Shown here piece after piece: positions 25,310 through 33,519 of a stretch of 49,858 nucleotides of DNA. The stretch comes from Oscillospiraceae bacterium (GTDB lineage Bacteria > Bacillota_A > Clostridia > Oscillospirales > Oscillospiraceae), in NCBI GenBank assembly GCA_017505505.1, contig JAFVPA010000030.1, positions 1 to 49,858 on the forward strand. The letters are read 5' to 3'. A model generated the notes under the pieces. The model was not told where the DNA came from. It saw only the letters and a list, made by a program, of their open reading frames with translations, and made no database searches. Position numbers and translations under genes: made by a program. Every line of letters begins with the position of its first letter. Positions within the stretch are counted from its first letter, which is position 1.

Positions 25310-26579
25310 GCCTGACGTATATTTAGAAAAACTTTCAGCTTTTTCCCGGATGCTGCGGCTGCAAGGCCTGGCTGTCAGCCCTAAGGAGACGGAGGACGCA
25401 AGCAAGCTGCTGATTTCTCTGGGCCTGGAAGACCGGGAGCGGGTGAAGACCGCCCTGCGGACGGTCTACGCCAAATCCCGGGAGGAGCAGCTGACCTTTG
25501 ACCGGGTCTTCGACGGTTTCTTTATCTCGGAGGAGAAAATGCGCCAGCAGGCGAAAGAGCAGATGGAGCGGGAAAAGGAGCTGCAGCAGCACCGGCAGGA
25601 AGCGGAAGAGGAATTGCAGCTGAACGGTCAGCCCATGGATCTGGACGACAAACAGCGGGAGACCTACGCTGCCATGCCGGAAGAAACCCGGCAGCGTTTG
25701 CGGAATTTCATGGACAAGTACCGGGGCACCGCGGAACGGAACCCTAAGCTGTATGGCGAGTTTATCCACTCCGTTTTTGCCCGGGCTATCCTGGAGCAGC
25801 AGATGCTCATGGAGAACGCTGGTCTGGGCGGCGAGGAGCTGGATCCGGAAATGGGCATCCTTTACCGGGATATCTCCGATTTTAAGGACACGGAAATACC
25901 CAAGGCCATCGAGATCATCCAGACTGTGGCCCGACAGATCAATGGTGAACTGTCTGCCAAACGCAAGCATGGCGGCCATACGGGAAAGCTGGACTTTCGC
26001 CGCACCATCCGCAAGGGTCTGGAAACCGGTGGCAGCTTCTATCGGTTGAAATATAAGAAAAAGCGGGCCCAGCGCAAGCACTTGGTGCTGCTGTGCGATG
26101 TATCCGGCTCCATGGTCCAGTTCTCGGAGTTTGCCTTGCGGTTTATCCAAAGCCTGAACCAGGTGTCTGACAGTTCCCGGGTCTTCCTGTTCTCCGAAAC
26201 CATGACGGAGGCGGATGCCTTCAAGCTGCAGAACATGGATCTGTTCCGGGGATTTGTGAAGGATTCCGGTATCTACGGCCGGGGCACGGATCTGGGGACG
26301 GCTCTGAGTCAGATCTGCGCCAAGAAGCCTGCGGTGCTGAATTCGTCGACGACGCTGCTGATCCTCTCCGATACCAAGACCATCGACCAGCCCCGGGCCA
26401 TGCAGGCCCTGCTGGAAGCCAAGCGCCTGGCGGGCCGGGTAATCTTTCTGAACCCTATCCCGGAGAGTAAGTGGAAGTATATCAAAAGTATTCAGGCCAT
26501 GGCCACCATCTGTCCCATGGTATCCTGCAGTACCCTGCGGGAACTGGCGGCAGCCTGTAGGAAGCTGGCGATGAAATAA
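25302..26579 (+). CDS. VWA-domain protein (CoxE-like)
   Basis: A 425-aa soluble protein. Residues 1-220 are helical and highly charged (a Glu/Gln-rich stretch near 85-120); residues about 250-425 form a von Willebrand A domain with the MIDAS metal site DVSGSM in LLCDVSGSMVQFSEFALRF. This matches the CoxE-like partner of MoxR ATPases. The ATG at 25302 overlaps the ATPase stop; an ATG at 25287 is an alternative. The pair probably acts as a chaperone or metal-insertion machine on an unknown target. Confidence 0.9.
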   Translation: MVEPDVYLEKLSAFSRMLRLQGLAVSPKETEDASKLLISLGLEDRERVKTALRTVYAKSREEQLTFDRVFDGFFISEEKMRQQAKEQMEREKELQQHRQEAEEELQLNGQPMDLDDKQRETYAAMPEETRQRLRNFMDKYRGTAERNPKLYGEFIHSVFARAILEQQMLMENAGLGGEELDPEMGILYRDISDFKDTEIPKAIEIIQTVARQINGELSAKRKHGGHTGKLDFRRTIRKGLETGGSFYRLKYKKKRAQRKHLVLLCDVSGSMVQFSEFALRFIQSLNQVSDSSRVFLFSETMTEADAFKLQNMDLFRGFVKDSGIYGRGTDLGTALSQICAKKPAVLNSSTTLLILSDTKTIDQPRAMQALLEAKRLAGRVIFLNPIPESKWKYIKSIQAMATICPMVSCSTLRELAAACRKLAMK

Positions 26580-26581
26580 CG

Positions 26582-26611
26582 AAAACGCTCCCTCGCAAGA
26601 GGGGGCGTTTT
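26582..26611 (+). terminator. Terminator after the MoxR-VWA operon
   Basis: AAAACGCTCCCTC (26582-26594) pairs with 26599-26611 around GCAA, with a single G-T wobble; the 3' arm ends in TTTT. Confidence 0.85.
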
Positions 26612-26623
26612 GCATCTCGAAAA

Positions 26624-26993
26624 AGTATACCTTGTTGTAAAGTATGAAGGTACGGAAATGTTCTTTTCTTGACTGGCAAGAAAAGAACCAAAAGAAGCCA
26701 GCCAAAGGGGCGCTACGAAAAGGCGCCCCCTTTGGAAACCCCAGCCGCCTCGCCGACCGGTGTCCAAAAATGTCCCGATTTTTGAACACCTACCGCTCAA
26801 AAACTTGCAGGTTTTCTCCCGGTAGACGCCCGAAAATCGGGACATTTTCGGGTGTCGGATGGCGTTGCGGCGGGGGATTCTTAAGGGGGCGCCTTTTCGT
26901 AGCGCCCCTTAAGCTGACTTCTTTGGTTACTTTCTTGTTCAGTGACAAGAAAGTAACATTACCACACTACCGTGGATTGCAAAAAGGTATACT
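26624..26993. repeat. Long palindromic dispersed element, copy 1 (370 bp)
   Basis: The ends are exact 8-bp inverted repeats, AGTATACC (26624-26631) and GGTATACT (26986-26993), within about 48 bp of imperfect inverted repeat. Inside are hairpins at 26661-26687, 26702-26735, 26760-26789, 26825-26856, 26880-26913 and 26927-26956. The outer halves are inverses of each other: the loop and stem around 26707-26730 are the reverse complement of 26882-26908, and the core AAAATGTCCCGATTTT is the reverse complement of AAAATCGGGACATTTT. No convincing ORF lies within. It fills most of the 630-bp gap between the VWA gene and the hydrogenase operon. The second copy is at 34654-35018. Confidence 0.9.
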
Positions 26994-27128
26994 ATTTTAC
27001 CAGCTTCAGGGAGGAACGGTTTGCCCTTCTTCGGTTATACCTTGCACACATGATATGCGTATATCGATATTTCACAAAAAGAAATGTCAAATTATAGCGG
27101 AAAAATGCATGGAAAAATTGTGCAATTA

Positions 27129-27137
27129 TGCTATAAT
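27129..27137 (+). promoter_or_regulatory. Extended -10 promoter of the hydrogenase operon
   Basis: TGCTATAAT at 27129-27137 is an extended -10 element with a perfect TATAAT; no good -35 is seen. The transcript would have about a 65-base leader with a small CTTATC...GGATAAG hairpin (27169-27188). Confidence 0.55.
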
Positions 27138-27210
27138 GATTACTGGCAAAAACCCATCCTGAAATCCGCTTATCTGTGCAGGGATAAGCCCGAGGAGGTA
27201 AATACAGCTT

Positions 27211-27687
27211 ATGCTCGATGCATCTTACTATCAGAAGACGGATGAGATCATTTCCCGTTATGTGCGGGAAGCCCGGTCTCTGATCCCCATTATGCAGGAT
27301 ATTCAGGCGGAATACCGCTACCTGCCCGCAGAACTCCTGAGCTACGTTGCCAAGGAGATCGGCATTACCGAAGCCAAGGCCTATTCTGTGGCCACCTTCT
27401 ATGAGAACTTCTCCTTTGAAGCCAAGGGTAAGTACGTCATCAAGGTTTGTGACGGTACGGCCTGCCATGTCCGCCATTCTACCCCCGTTCTGGAAGCCCT
27501 GTGGAAGGAACTGGGCCTGAGCAAGAAGAAGCACACCACCGACGACATGCTCTTCACTGTGGAGACCGTGTCCTGCCTGGGCGCCTGCGGTCTGGCCCCC
27601 ACCATGATGGTCAACGAGCAGGTCTATCCTGCCATGACCCCCGAGAAAGCATTGGCACTCATCGAGGAATTGAGAGGTAAAGGCTAA
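27211..27687 (+). CDS. hydC: Bifurcating [FeFe]-hydrogenase subunit, NuoE-like [2Fe-2S]
   Basis: A 158-aa subunit with the thioredoxin-like ferredoxin fold of NuoE/HydC. The four ligands of the [2Fe-2S] cluster are Cys80, Cys85 (CDGTACHVRHS) and Cys122, Cys126 (CLGACGLAP). It passes electrons between the NADH-linked NuoF-like subunit and the rest of the complex. CGAGGAGG lies upstream. It is the first gene of the three-gene operon; the next gene begins at its stop codon. Confidence 0.95.
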   Translation: MLDASYYQKTDEIISRYVREARSLIPIMQDIQAEYRYLPAELLSYVAKEIGITEAKAYSVATFYENFSFEAKGKYVIKVCDGTACHVRHSTPVLEALWKELGLSKKKHTTDDMLFTVETVSCLGACGLAPTMMVNEQVYPAMTPEKALALIEELRGKG

Positions 27688-29579
27688 TGATCAGAACTGC
27701 TGAAGAATTGACACAGGCCGCTGTGGCTGCCTGTGCGGAGATCAAGAAGTATGATTGCCGGATCCTGGTCTGCTCCGGCACCGGCTGTATCGCTACCGGC
27801 TCCAATAAGATCCACGAAATTTTCCAGGACCTGGTGAAGGATGCCCCCGGCATTTCCCTGGTCTTCTCTCCCTGCGGCGGCCATGACGAAGACGAAAAGG
27901 TCGTTGGCGTCAAGAAAACCGGCTGCCAGGGCTTCTGTGAACTGGGCCCCCTGGTCCGGATCCAGAAGGGTGACAAGGTCATCCAGTACGTAAAGGTCCA
28001 GCCTGAGGACTGCGCCGAAGTGTTCGAGCAGACCGTCCTGGGCGACGAGATCATTGAGCGCCTGCTGTATAAGAAGGGCGAGCAGAAGTATGTAGAGCCT
28101 GACGAGATCCCCTTCATTGCCAAGCAGACCCGGATCGTTCTGGAAAACTGCGGCAAGTTCGATGCCGAGTCTCTGGACGAGTACCTGGCCGCAGGCGGTT
28201 TCTCCGCTCTGAAGAAGGCTATGTTCGAGCTGGGCCGTGACGGTGTCATTGATGAAGTGGACAAGTCCGGCCTCCGTGGCCGCGGCGGCGGTGGTTTCCC
28301 TGCCGGCCGGAAGTGGAAGCAGGTTGCCCGCCAGAAGGAACAGGAGCGCTACGTTGTCTGTAACGGTGACGAAGGCGACCCCGGTGCCTTCATGGACGGT
28401 TCCGTCATGGAAGGTGACCCCTTCAAGCTCATCGAAGGTATGATGATCGCCGGCTACGCCGTCAAGGCGGAAAACGGCTACATCTACGTCCGTGCTGAGT
28501 ATCCCATGTCCGTGGCCCGCCTGAAGAACGCCATTGCACAGTTGGAAGCACGTGGCCTGCTGGGCGATAACATCCTGGGCAGCGACTTTAACTTCCATCT
28601 GCATATCAACAAGGGCGCAGGCGCATTCGTCTGCGGCGAAGGCTCCGCTCTGACCGCCTCCATCGAGGGCAACCGCGGTATGCCCAGAACCAAGCCTCCC
28701 AGAACCGTTGAGAAGGGCTTGTGGGAGAAGCCCACGGTTCTGAACAACGTGGAAACCTACGCCAACGTTCCCAAGATCATTCTGGAAGGCGCTGACTGGT
28801 TCCGCTCCATCGGCACCCCCGGCAGCCCCGGCTGCAAGACCTTCTCCCTGACCGGCGCCATCGAGAACACCGGCCTGATCGAAGTTCCCATGGGCTCCAC
28901 CCTCCGGGAGATCATCTTCGACATCGGCGGCGGCCTGAAGAACGGTGCCGAGTTCAAGGCCGTTCAGATCGGCGGCCCCTCCGGCGGCTGTCTGACCGAG
29001 AAGCACCTGGACGAGCCTCTGGACTTTGACTCTGTCAAGAAGTTCAACGCCATCGTGGGCTCCGGCGGTATGGTCGTTATGGGCCAGGATACCTGTATGG
29101 TGGAAGTTGCCCGTTTCTTCATGAGCTTCACCCAGCGGGAATCCTGCGGCAAGTGCACACCCTGCCGTGAAGGCACCAAGCGGATGCTGGAAATCCTGGA
29201 GCGGATCGTAAACGGCCAGGGCAAGCTGGAAGACCTGGATACCCTGGAAGAGCTGGCTACCATGATCCGTACCATGGCCCTGTGCGGCTTGGGCAAGAGC
29301 GCCCCGCTGCCTGTCCTGTCTACGCTGGCTACCTTCCGTGACGAATACATCGAGCACATCGTGGACAAGAAGTGCCGGGCCAAGACCTGTACTGCTCTGC
29401 GCCGCTATGTGATCAATCCCGAGTTCTGTAAGGGCTGCTCCAAGTGCGCTCGGAACTGCCCCGTCAACGCCATCTCCGGTGTTGTCAAGAAGCCCTACAC
29501 CATCGATCCCGATAAGTGCATCAAGTGCGGCGCCTGTAAGGATAACTGCGCCTTCGATGCGATCTATATCGAAGCATAA
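27687..29579 (+). CDS. hydB: Bifurcating [FeFe]-hydrogenase subunit, NuoF-like flavoprotein
   Basis: A 630-aa FMN/NAD(P)H-binding subunit. Order of parts: N-terminal thioredoxin-like [2Fe-2S] domain (Cys29, Cys34, Cys80, Cys84), a NuoF core with the glycine-rich GRGGGGFPAGRKWK (about 193-206) and the NADH/FMN region, a [4Fe-4S] site SCGKCTPCREGTKRM (about 485-500), and a C-terminal 2x[4Fe-4S] ferredoxin domain (CKGCSKCARNCP and CIKCGACKDNC, about 580-625). This layout is that of HydB/HndC, where NADH and ferredoxin couples meet. The start codon overlaps the last base of the hydC stop. Confidence 0.96.
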   Translation: MIRTAEELTQAAVAACAEIKKYDCRILVCSGTGCIATGSNKIHEIFQDLVKDAPGISLVFSPCGGHDEDEKVVGVKKTGCQGFCELGPLVRIQKGDKVIQYVKVQPEDCAEVFEQTVLGDEIIERLLYKKGEQKYVEPDEIPFIAKQTRIVLENCGKFDAESLDEYLAAGGFSALKKAMFELGRDGVIDEVDKSGLRGRGGGGFPAGRKWKQVARQKEQERYVVCNGDEGDPGAFMDGSVMEGDPFKLIEGMMIAGYAVKAENGYIYVRAEYPMSVARLKNAIAQLEARGLLGDNILGSDFNFHLHINKGAGAFVCGEGSALTASIEGNRGMPRTKPPRTVEKGLWEKPTVLNNVETYANVPKIILEGADWFRSIGTPGSPGCKTFSLTGAIENTGLIEVPMGSTLREIIFDIGGGLKNGAEFKAVQIGGPSGGCLTEKHLDEPLDFDSVKKFNAIVGSGGMVVMGQDTCMVEVARFFMSFTQRESCGKCTPCREGTKRMLEILERIVNGQGKLEDLDTLEELATMIRTMALCGLGKSAPLPVLSTLATFRDEYIEHIVDKKCRAKTCTALRRYVINPEFCKGCSKCARNCPVNAISGVVKKPYTIDPDKCIKCGACKDNCAFDAIYIEA

Positions 29580-29591
29580 GGAGGGGACACA

Positions 29592-31283
29592 ATGGGTACT
29601 ATTACTATCAACGGTAAAAAGGTCGAATTTACCAATGAAAAAAATCTTCTGACCATCATCCGCAAGGCCGGTATCGAGGTCCCCACTCTGTGCTACCAGC
29701 CCGAACTGTCCATTTTCGGCGCCTGCCGCCTGTGTACCGTGGAAGATGACCGGGGCCGCTGCTTCGCATCCTGCTCCGAGGAGCCCCGGGACGGCATGGT
29801 GATCTACACCCATACCGAGCGCCTGCGCAAGCACCGCAAGCTGATCATCGAGCTGCTGCTGGCGGCCCACTGCCGGGACTGCACCACCTGCGACAAGCAC
29901 GGCAAGTGCACCTTGCAGAAGCTTGCTTACCAGCACGGCATCAACACCGTTCGCTTCGAGAACCACCGGGAAACCATGCCTGTGGACTTCTCCTCTCCCT
30001 CCATCGTCCGGGATCCCAACAAGTGCATCCTCTGCGGCAACTGTGTCCGTGTCTGTAACGAGATCCAGGGTGTTGGTGTTCTGGGCTTCGCCCACCGCGG
30101 CACCGATGCCACCGTCGTTCCCGCCTTCAACCGGGATCTGTCTGCCACCAACTGCGTCTCCTGCGGCCAGTGCCGTGTGGTCTGTCCCACCGGTGCATTG
30201 ACCATTCGTCACAACATGACCGAGGTCTGGCAGGCTCTGGGCGACAAGAACACCCGGGTCGTTGCGCAGATCGCTCCCGCTGTCCGTGTGGCTGTCTCCG
30301 AGGCCTTCGGCCTGCCTAAGGGCGAGAACTCCATGGGCAAGATCGTGGCCGCTCTGCACCGCATGGGCTTCGATGAGGTCTTTGACACCACCTACACTGC
30401 CGACCTGACCATCATGGAAGAGTCTGCGGAATTCCTGGACCGTGTGGCCAACAGCGGTACGCTGCCTCTGCTGACCTCCTGCTGCCCCGCCTGGGTCAAG
30501 TTTGTGGAGAACGAGTATCCTGAGTTCAAGAAGAACATCTCCACCTGCCGCAGCCCCCAGCAGATGTTCTCTGCCATTCTGAAGGAATACTACCGGGATG
30601 AGAAGAACGCCGACGGCAAGAAGACCTTCGTGGTCTCCATCATGCCTTGTACCGCCAAGAAGATGGAAGCAGAGCGTCCCGATGCTTACACTTACGGCGA
30701 GAAGGATACGGACATCGTCCTGACTACCACCGAGCTGATCCGTATGATCGATGCCCACGGTGTCAACTTCGAGACCATGCCTTCCGAAGCCTGCGATATG
30801 CCCTTCGGCATCGGCTCCGGCGGCGGCGTGATCTTTGGTGCCACCGGCGGTGTTACCGAGGCTGTCCTGCGCCGTCTGGTGGAGGGCCATGATGCCGCTA
30901 CCCTGAACAGCATTGCCGAGTGCGGCGTTCGCGGTGACGACGGCATAAAGGAATTCACCGTTCCCTACAACGGCATCGATGTGAAGATCTGCGTGGCTTC
31001 CGGTCTGGCCAATGCCCGGAAGGTGCTGGAATCCGTTAAGTCCGGTGAGAAGGAATACCACTTCATCGAAGTCATGGCCTGCCCCGGCGGCTGTGTCATG
31101 GGCGGTGGCCAGCCCACCGACGGTACTAAGGTCCAGCGGGCCGAGACCCGGACTAAGGGCCTGTACGCCGCAGATGGCGACATGGTCATCAAGAAGTCCA
31201 ACGAGAACCCCCTGATGGAGGTCTTCTACAACAGCGCCATGAAGGATAAGGTCCACGACCTGCTGCATAACCATCACGAATAA
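29592..31283 (+). CDS. hydA: [FeFe]-hydrogenase catalytic subunit
   Basis: A 563-aa catalytic subunit that makes or splits H2. Parts in order: [2Fe-2S] domain (Cys34, 45, 48, 61), His-containing [4Fe-4S] motif (HCRDCTTCDKHGKC, His93), two [4Fe-4S] clusters (CILCGNCVRVC and CVSCGQCRVVC), and the H domain with all three signatures: TSCCPAW (295-301), MPCTAKK (351-357) and EVMACPGGC (493-501). With HydB and HydC this is the electron-bifurcating or NAD(P)-linked type. The maturases HydE, HydF and HydG are not in the window. Confidence 0.98.
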   Translation: MGTITINGKKVEFTNEKNLLTIIRKAGIEVPTLCYQPELSIFGACRLCTVEDDRGRCFASCSEEPRDGMVIYTHTERLRKHRKLIIELLLAAHCRDCTTCDKHGKCTLQKLAYQHGINTVRFENHRETMPVDFSSPSIVRDPNKCILCGNCVRVCNEIQGVGVLGFAHRGTDATVVPAFNRDLSATNCVSCGQCRVVCPTGALTIRHNMTEVWQALGDKNTRVVAQIAPAVRVAVSEAFGLPKGENSMGKIVAALHRMGFDEVFDTTYTADLTIMEESAEFLDRVANSGTLPLLTSCCPAWVKFVENEYPEFKKNISTCRSPQQMFSAILKEYYRDEKNADGKKTFVVSIMPCTAKKMEAERPDAYTYGEKDTDIVLTTTELIRMIDAHGVNFETMPSEACDMPFGIGSGGGVIFGATGGVTEAVLRRLVEGHDAATLNSIAECGVRGDDGIKEFTVPYNGIDVKICVASGLANARKVLESVKSGEKEYHFIEVMACPGGCVMGGGQPTDGTKVQRAETRTKGLYAADGDMVIKKSNENPLMEVFYNSAMKDKVHDLLHNHHE

Positions 31284-31294
31284 GCTTTGACGTT

Positions 31295-31329
31295 AACCAC
31301 CCCCGGAGAGATCCGGGGGTGGTTTTTTG
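31295..31329 (+). terminator. Terminator of the hydrogenase operon
   Basis: AACCACCCCCGGA pairs perfectly with TCCGGGGGTGGTT around GAGA, then TTTTG. Confidence 0.95.
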
Positions 31330-31335
31330 TGAATC

Positions 31336-31362
31336 GTAGGGCAGGAATATATTCCCGCCTAC
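31336..31362. repeat. Short GTAGGG palindrome
   Basis: GTAGGGCAGGAATATATTCC and CGCCTAC form a single palindromic unit, like half of the GTAGGGCGG elements. Confidence 0.6.
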
Positions 31363-31412
31363 AGTTCTCTTATTTAAAAATTAAATGCTTATCATAAATC
31401 CATAAAAATATA

Positions 31413-31441
31413 TTGACAGCATCACAGTGAAGTGCTATAGT
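31413..31441 (+). promoter_or_regulatory. Promoter of the second ABC importer
   Basis: Perfect TTGACA (31413-31418), a 17-bp spacer and TATAGT (31436-31441). A palindromic GCACATATGTGC (31468-31479) follows in the leader and might be an operator. Confidence 0.85.
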
Positions 31442-31507
31442 ATGACACATCAAACGTATCCCGTACACGCACATATGTGCGTGGGAAGAAAAGGAGAGAA
31501 TAAGAAT

Positions 31508-32494
31508 ATGAAAAAGATCCTTGCTATGGTGCTCGCTCTGATGATGCTGGTCTCCATGACCGCCTGCGGCGCTGCTGAAAAGACCGGGGCCTCCGCCGCG
31601 GATGCTTCTGCAAACGAGCCTTTTGTTGTTGGTGTCTGCCAGCTGGTTCCCCACGTTGCACTGGATGCTGCTACCCAGGGCTTTGTGGATAAGCTCACCG
31701 AGATTATGGGCGAAGGCAACGTGATCATTGATGTGAAGGTTGCAGCCGGTGACAACGCCACCTGCACCCCCATTGTCAACGACTTCGTGACTCAGGAAGT
31801 GGACCTGATCATGGCCAATGCAACCCCCGCCCTCCAGACCGCAGCCGCAGCTACCGCGGACATCCCCATTCTGGGTACCTCCGTCACCGAATACGGTGTG
31901 GCTATGGGTATTGAGGATTTCACCGGCACCGTGGGCGGCAATGTCTCCGGTACCTCTGACCTGGCTCCTCTGGACAAGCAGGCTGACATGATCACCGAGT
32001 GGTGCCCCGAAGCGAAGACCGTTGGTCTGCTGTACTGCTCTGCTGAAGCCAATTCCCAGTATCAGGTGGACACCGTTCAGGCTATGCTGGAGGCAAAGGG
32101 CCTGACCGTTACCCAGTACCCCTTCGCAGACTCCAACGATATGGCTGCTGTCACCCAGACGGCCTGTGACAACTCTGATGTGATCTACGTTCCTACCGAT
32201 AATACCGTGGCTTCCTCCACCGGCATCATTGATGGCATCTGCCAGCCCGCCGGAGTTCCCGTTATCGCAGGTGAAGAGGGTATCTGCTCCGGCTGCGGTA
32301 TCGCCACCCTGTCCATCAGCTACTACGACCTGGGTGTTAAGACTGCTGAGATGGCTGCACAGATCCTGAAGGGTGAGGCCGATATCTCCACCATGCCCGT
32401 CGCCTACGCTGATAAGCAGACCCCCAAGTACAACGCTGCCATCTGTGAAGCTCTGGGCATCACGCCTCTGGAAGGCTACGAAGCAATTGCATAA
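31508..32494 (+). CDS. ABC transporter substrate-binding lipoprotein (TrpX-like)
   Basis: A 328-aa extracellular binding protein of the ABC_sub_bind (DUF534-type) family. A lipoprotein signal ends in LVSMTAC (Cys at about residue 19). The family pattern is seen in GVCQLVPHVALDAATQGFVD, ANATPALQTAAAATADIPILGT and PVIAGEEGICSGCGIATLSI. Members are linked with tryptophan, tyrosine or other small-molecule uptake. The start at 31508 follows a GGAGAG site; the longer frame begins within the promoter. Permease and ATPase genes follow. Confidence 0.92.
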   Translation: MKKILAMVLALMMLVSMTACGAAEKTGASAADASANEPFVVGVCQLVPHVALDAATQGFVDKLTEIMGEGNVIIDVKVAAGDNATCTPIVNDFVTQEVDLIMANATPALQTAAAATADIPILGTSVTEYGVAMGIEDFTGTVGGNVSGTSDLAPLDKQADMITEWCPEAKTVGLLYCSAEANSQYQVDTVQAMLEAKGLTVTQYPFADSNDMAAVTQTACDNSDVIYVPTDNTVASSTGIIDGICQPAGVPVIAGEEGICSGCGIATLSISYYDLGVKTAEMAAQILKGEADISTMPVAYADKQTPKYNAAICEALGITPLEGYEAIA

Positions 32495-32515
32495 TTTGTA
32501 AAAATCTGCTATGAT
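32487..32515 (+). promoter_or_regulatory. Candidate internal promoter
   Basis: TTGCAT (32487-32492), a 17-bp spacer and TATGAT (32510-32515) overlap the end of the binding-protein gene. It could give extra expression of the permease and ATPase. Confidence 0.4.
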
Positions 32516-32520
32516 AAAGC

Positions 32521-32547
32521 GGGCGAGATGGGATCTCCATCTCGCCC
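32521..32547 (+). terminator. Stem-loop between binding protein and permease genes
   Basis: GGGCGAGATGG pairs perfectly with CCATCTCGCCC around GATCT. There is no T run. It occupies the same place as the hairpin in the sugar importer operon, so it likely sets the ratio of binding protein to permease. Confidence 0.7.
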
Positions 32548-32583
32548 ACTTGAACTGATTATCATGTTTGGAGGAAAAGAAAT

Positions 32584-33519
32584 ATGACAGGCTTCCTAAA
32601 TGCGTTGCCCGGTGCCGTGGCCCAGGGCCTGATCTGGGGCATCATGGCCATCGGTGTTTACATTACCTATAAAATATTGGACGCATCTGACCTGACGGTG
32701 GACGGTTCCTTCTGCACCGGCGGTGCGGTCTGCGCAGTACTGGTCACGGCCGGATGGAATATCTGGGCGGCCATGGGTATGGCCATGCTGGCTGGCCTGC
32801 TGGCGGGTCTGGTGACAGGCTTCTTCCATACCAAGTGCGGCATCCCCGCTATTCTGGCCGGTATCCTGACCCAGCTGGGGTTGTGGTCCGTGAACCTGGC
32901 GATTATGGATATGAAGGCCAATGTGGCAGTCAATGTCAACAATTTTGACCTTCTGGTGTCCCTTCGCTATCTGCAGGAGGTCCAGAAGGGAACCCGCCCC
33001 TTCTTCCAGCATCCCATTTTTGTGGTGGGCGTGCTGACAGTGGTGGTCATCGGCGTCCTGTACTGGTTCTTCGGTACGGAGCTGGGCTGCTCCATCCGTG
33101 CCACCGGTGCCAACGGCAACATGGCCCGGGCCCAGGGTATCAATACCAATTTCAACAAGGTCCTGGGCTTTGCCCTGGCCAACACGCTGGTGGCCCTGTC
33201 CGGTGCTCTGCTGTGCCAGTACAACGGCTTTGCCGAGATCAACATGGGCCGCGGTGCCATCGTCATCGCTTTGGCCGCCATCATCATCGGTGATGTGGCT
33301 TTCGGCAAAATCTTCCGCAACTTCGGCTTTAAGCTGCTGGCAGTCTCTCTGGGTTCCATCATCTACTATGTGGTCATCCAGTTTGTTATCAGTGAACTGA
33401 AGCTGAACACCAACTACATGAAGCTGATCTCTGCGCTGATCGTGGCGCTGTTCCTGGCTGTTCCCTACTGGAAGCAGCAGTATTTCCATGGAAAGGGTAA
33501 GGTGAAGAACCATGCTTAA
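32584..33519 (+). CDS. ABC transporter permease (TrpY-like)
   Basis: A 311-aa membrane protein with eight to nine hydrophobic segments, of the branched-chain-amino-acid-type permease class (BPD_transp_2). LIWGIMAIGVYITYKILDAS at the start and LGCSIRATGANGNMARAQGI (the ATPase-contacting loop, about 165-185) are characteristic. GGAGG precedes the ATG. The ATPase gene overlaps its stop by 8 bp. Confidence 0.92.
   Translation: MTGFLNALPGAVAQGLIWGIMAIGVYITYKILDASDLTVDGSFCTGGAVCAVLVTAGWNIWAAMGMAMLAGLLAGLVTGFFHTKCGIPAILAGILTQLGLWSVNLAIMDMKANVAVNVNNFDLLVSLRYLQEVQKGTRPFFQHPIFVVGVLTVVVIGVLYWFFGTELGCSIRATGANGNMARAQGINTNFNKVLGFALANTLVALSGALLCQYNGFAEINMGRGAIVIALAAIIIGDVAFGKIFRNFGFKLLAVSLGSIIYYVVIQFVISELKLNTNYMKLISALIVALFLAVPYWKQQYFHGKGKVKNHA

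Noticed and set aside
26492..26845. A minus-strand frame entering the VWA gene from the repeat
   Set aside because: Same palindrome-derived peptide pattern as in the other copy; no start signal.
26624..26993. The repeat as a CRISPR array or an intact insertion sequence
   Set aside because: There are no regularly spaced direct repeats and no transposase frame; the structure is one large inverted repeat.
26644..27162. A 172-residue plus-strand frame across the long palindromic element
   Set aside because: The sequence is explained by the repeat's hairpins. The frame extends into the hydrogenase promoter and has no ribosome site.
27684..31277. A 1197-residue open frame on the minus strand opposite the hydrogenase genes
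   Set aside because: It mirrors hydB and hydA, arises from their GC-rich codon pattern, and has no ribosome site or family match. The plus-strand genes have clear motifs.
31468..31479. GCACATATGTGC palindrome as a firm operator
   Set aside because: It is a perfect 12-bp palindrome just after the promoter but occurs only once, so it is mentioned with the promoter and not called separately.
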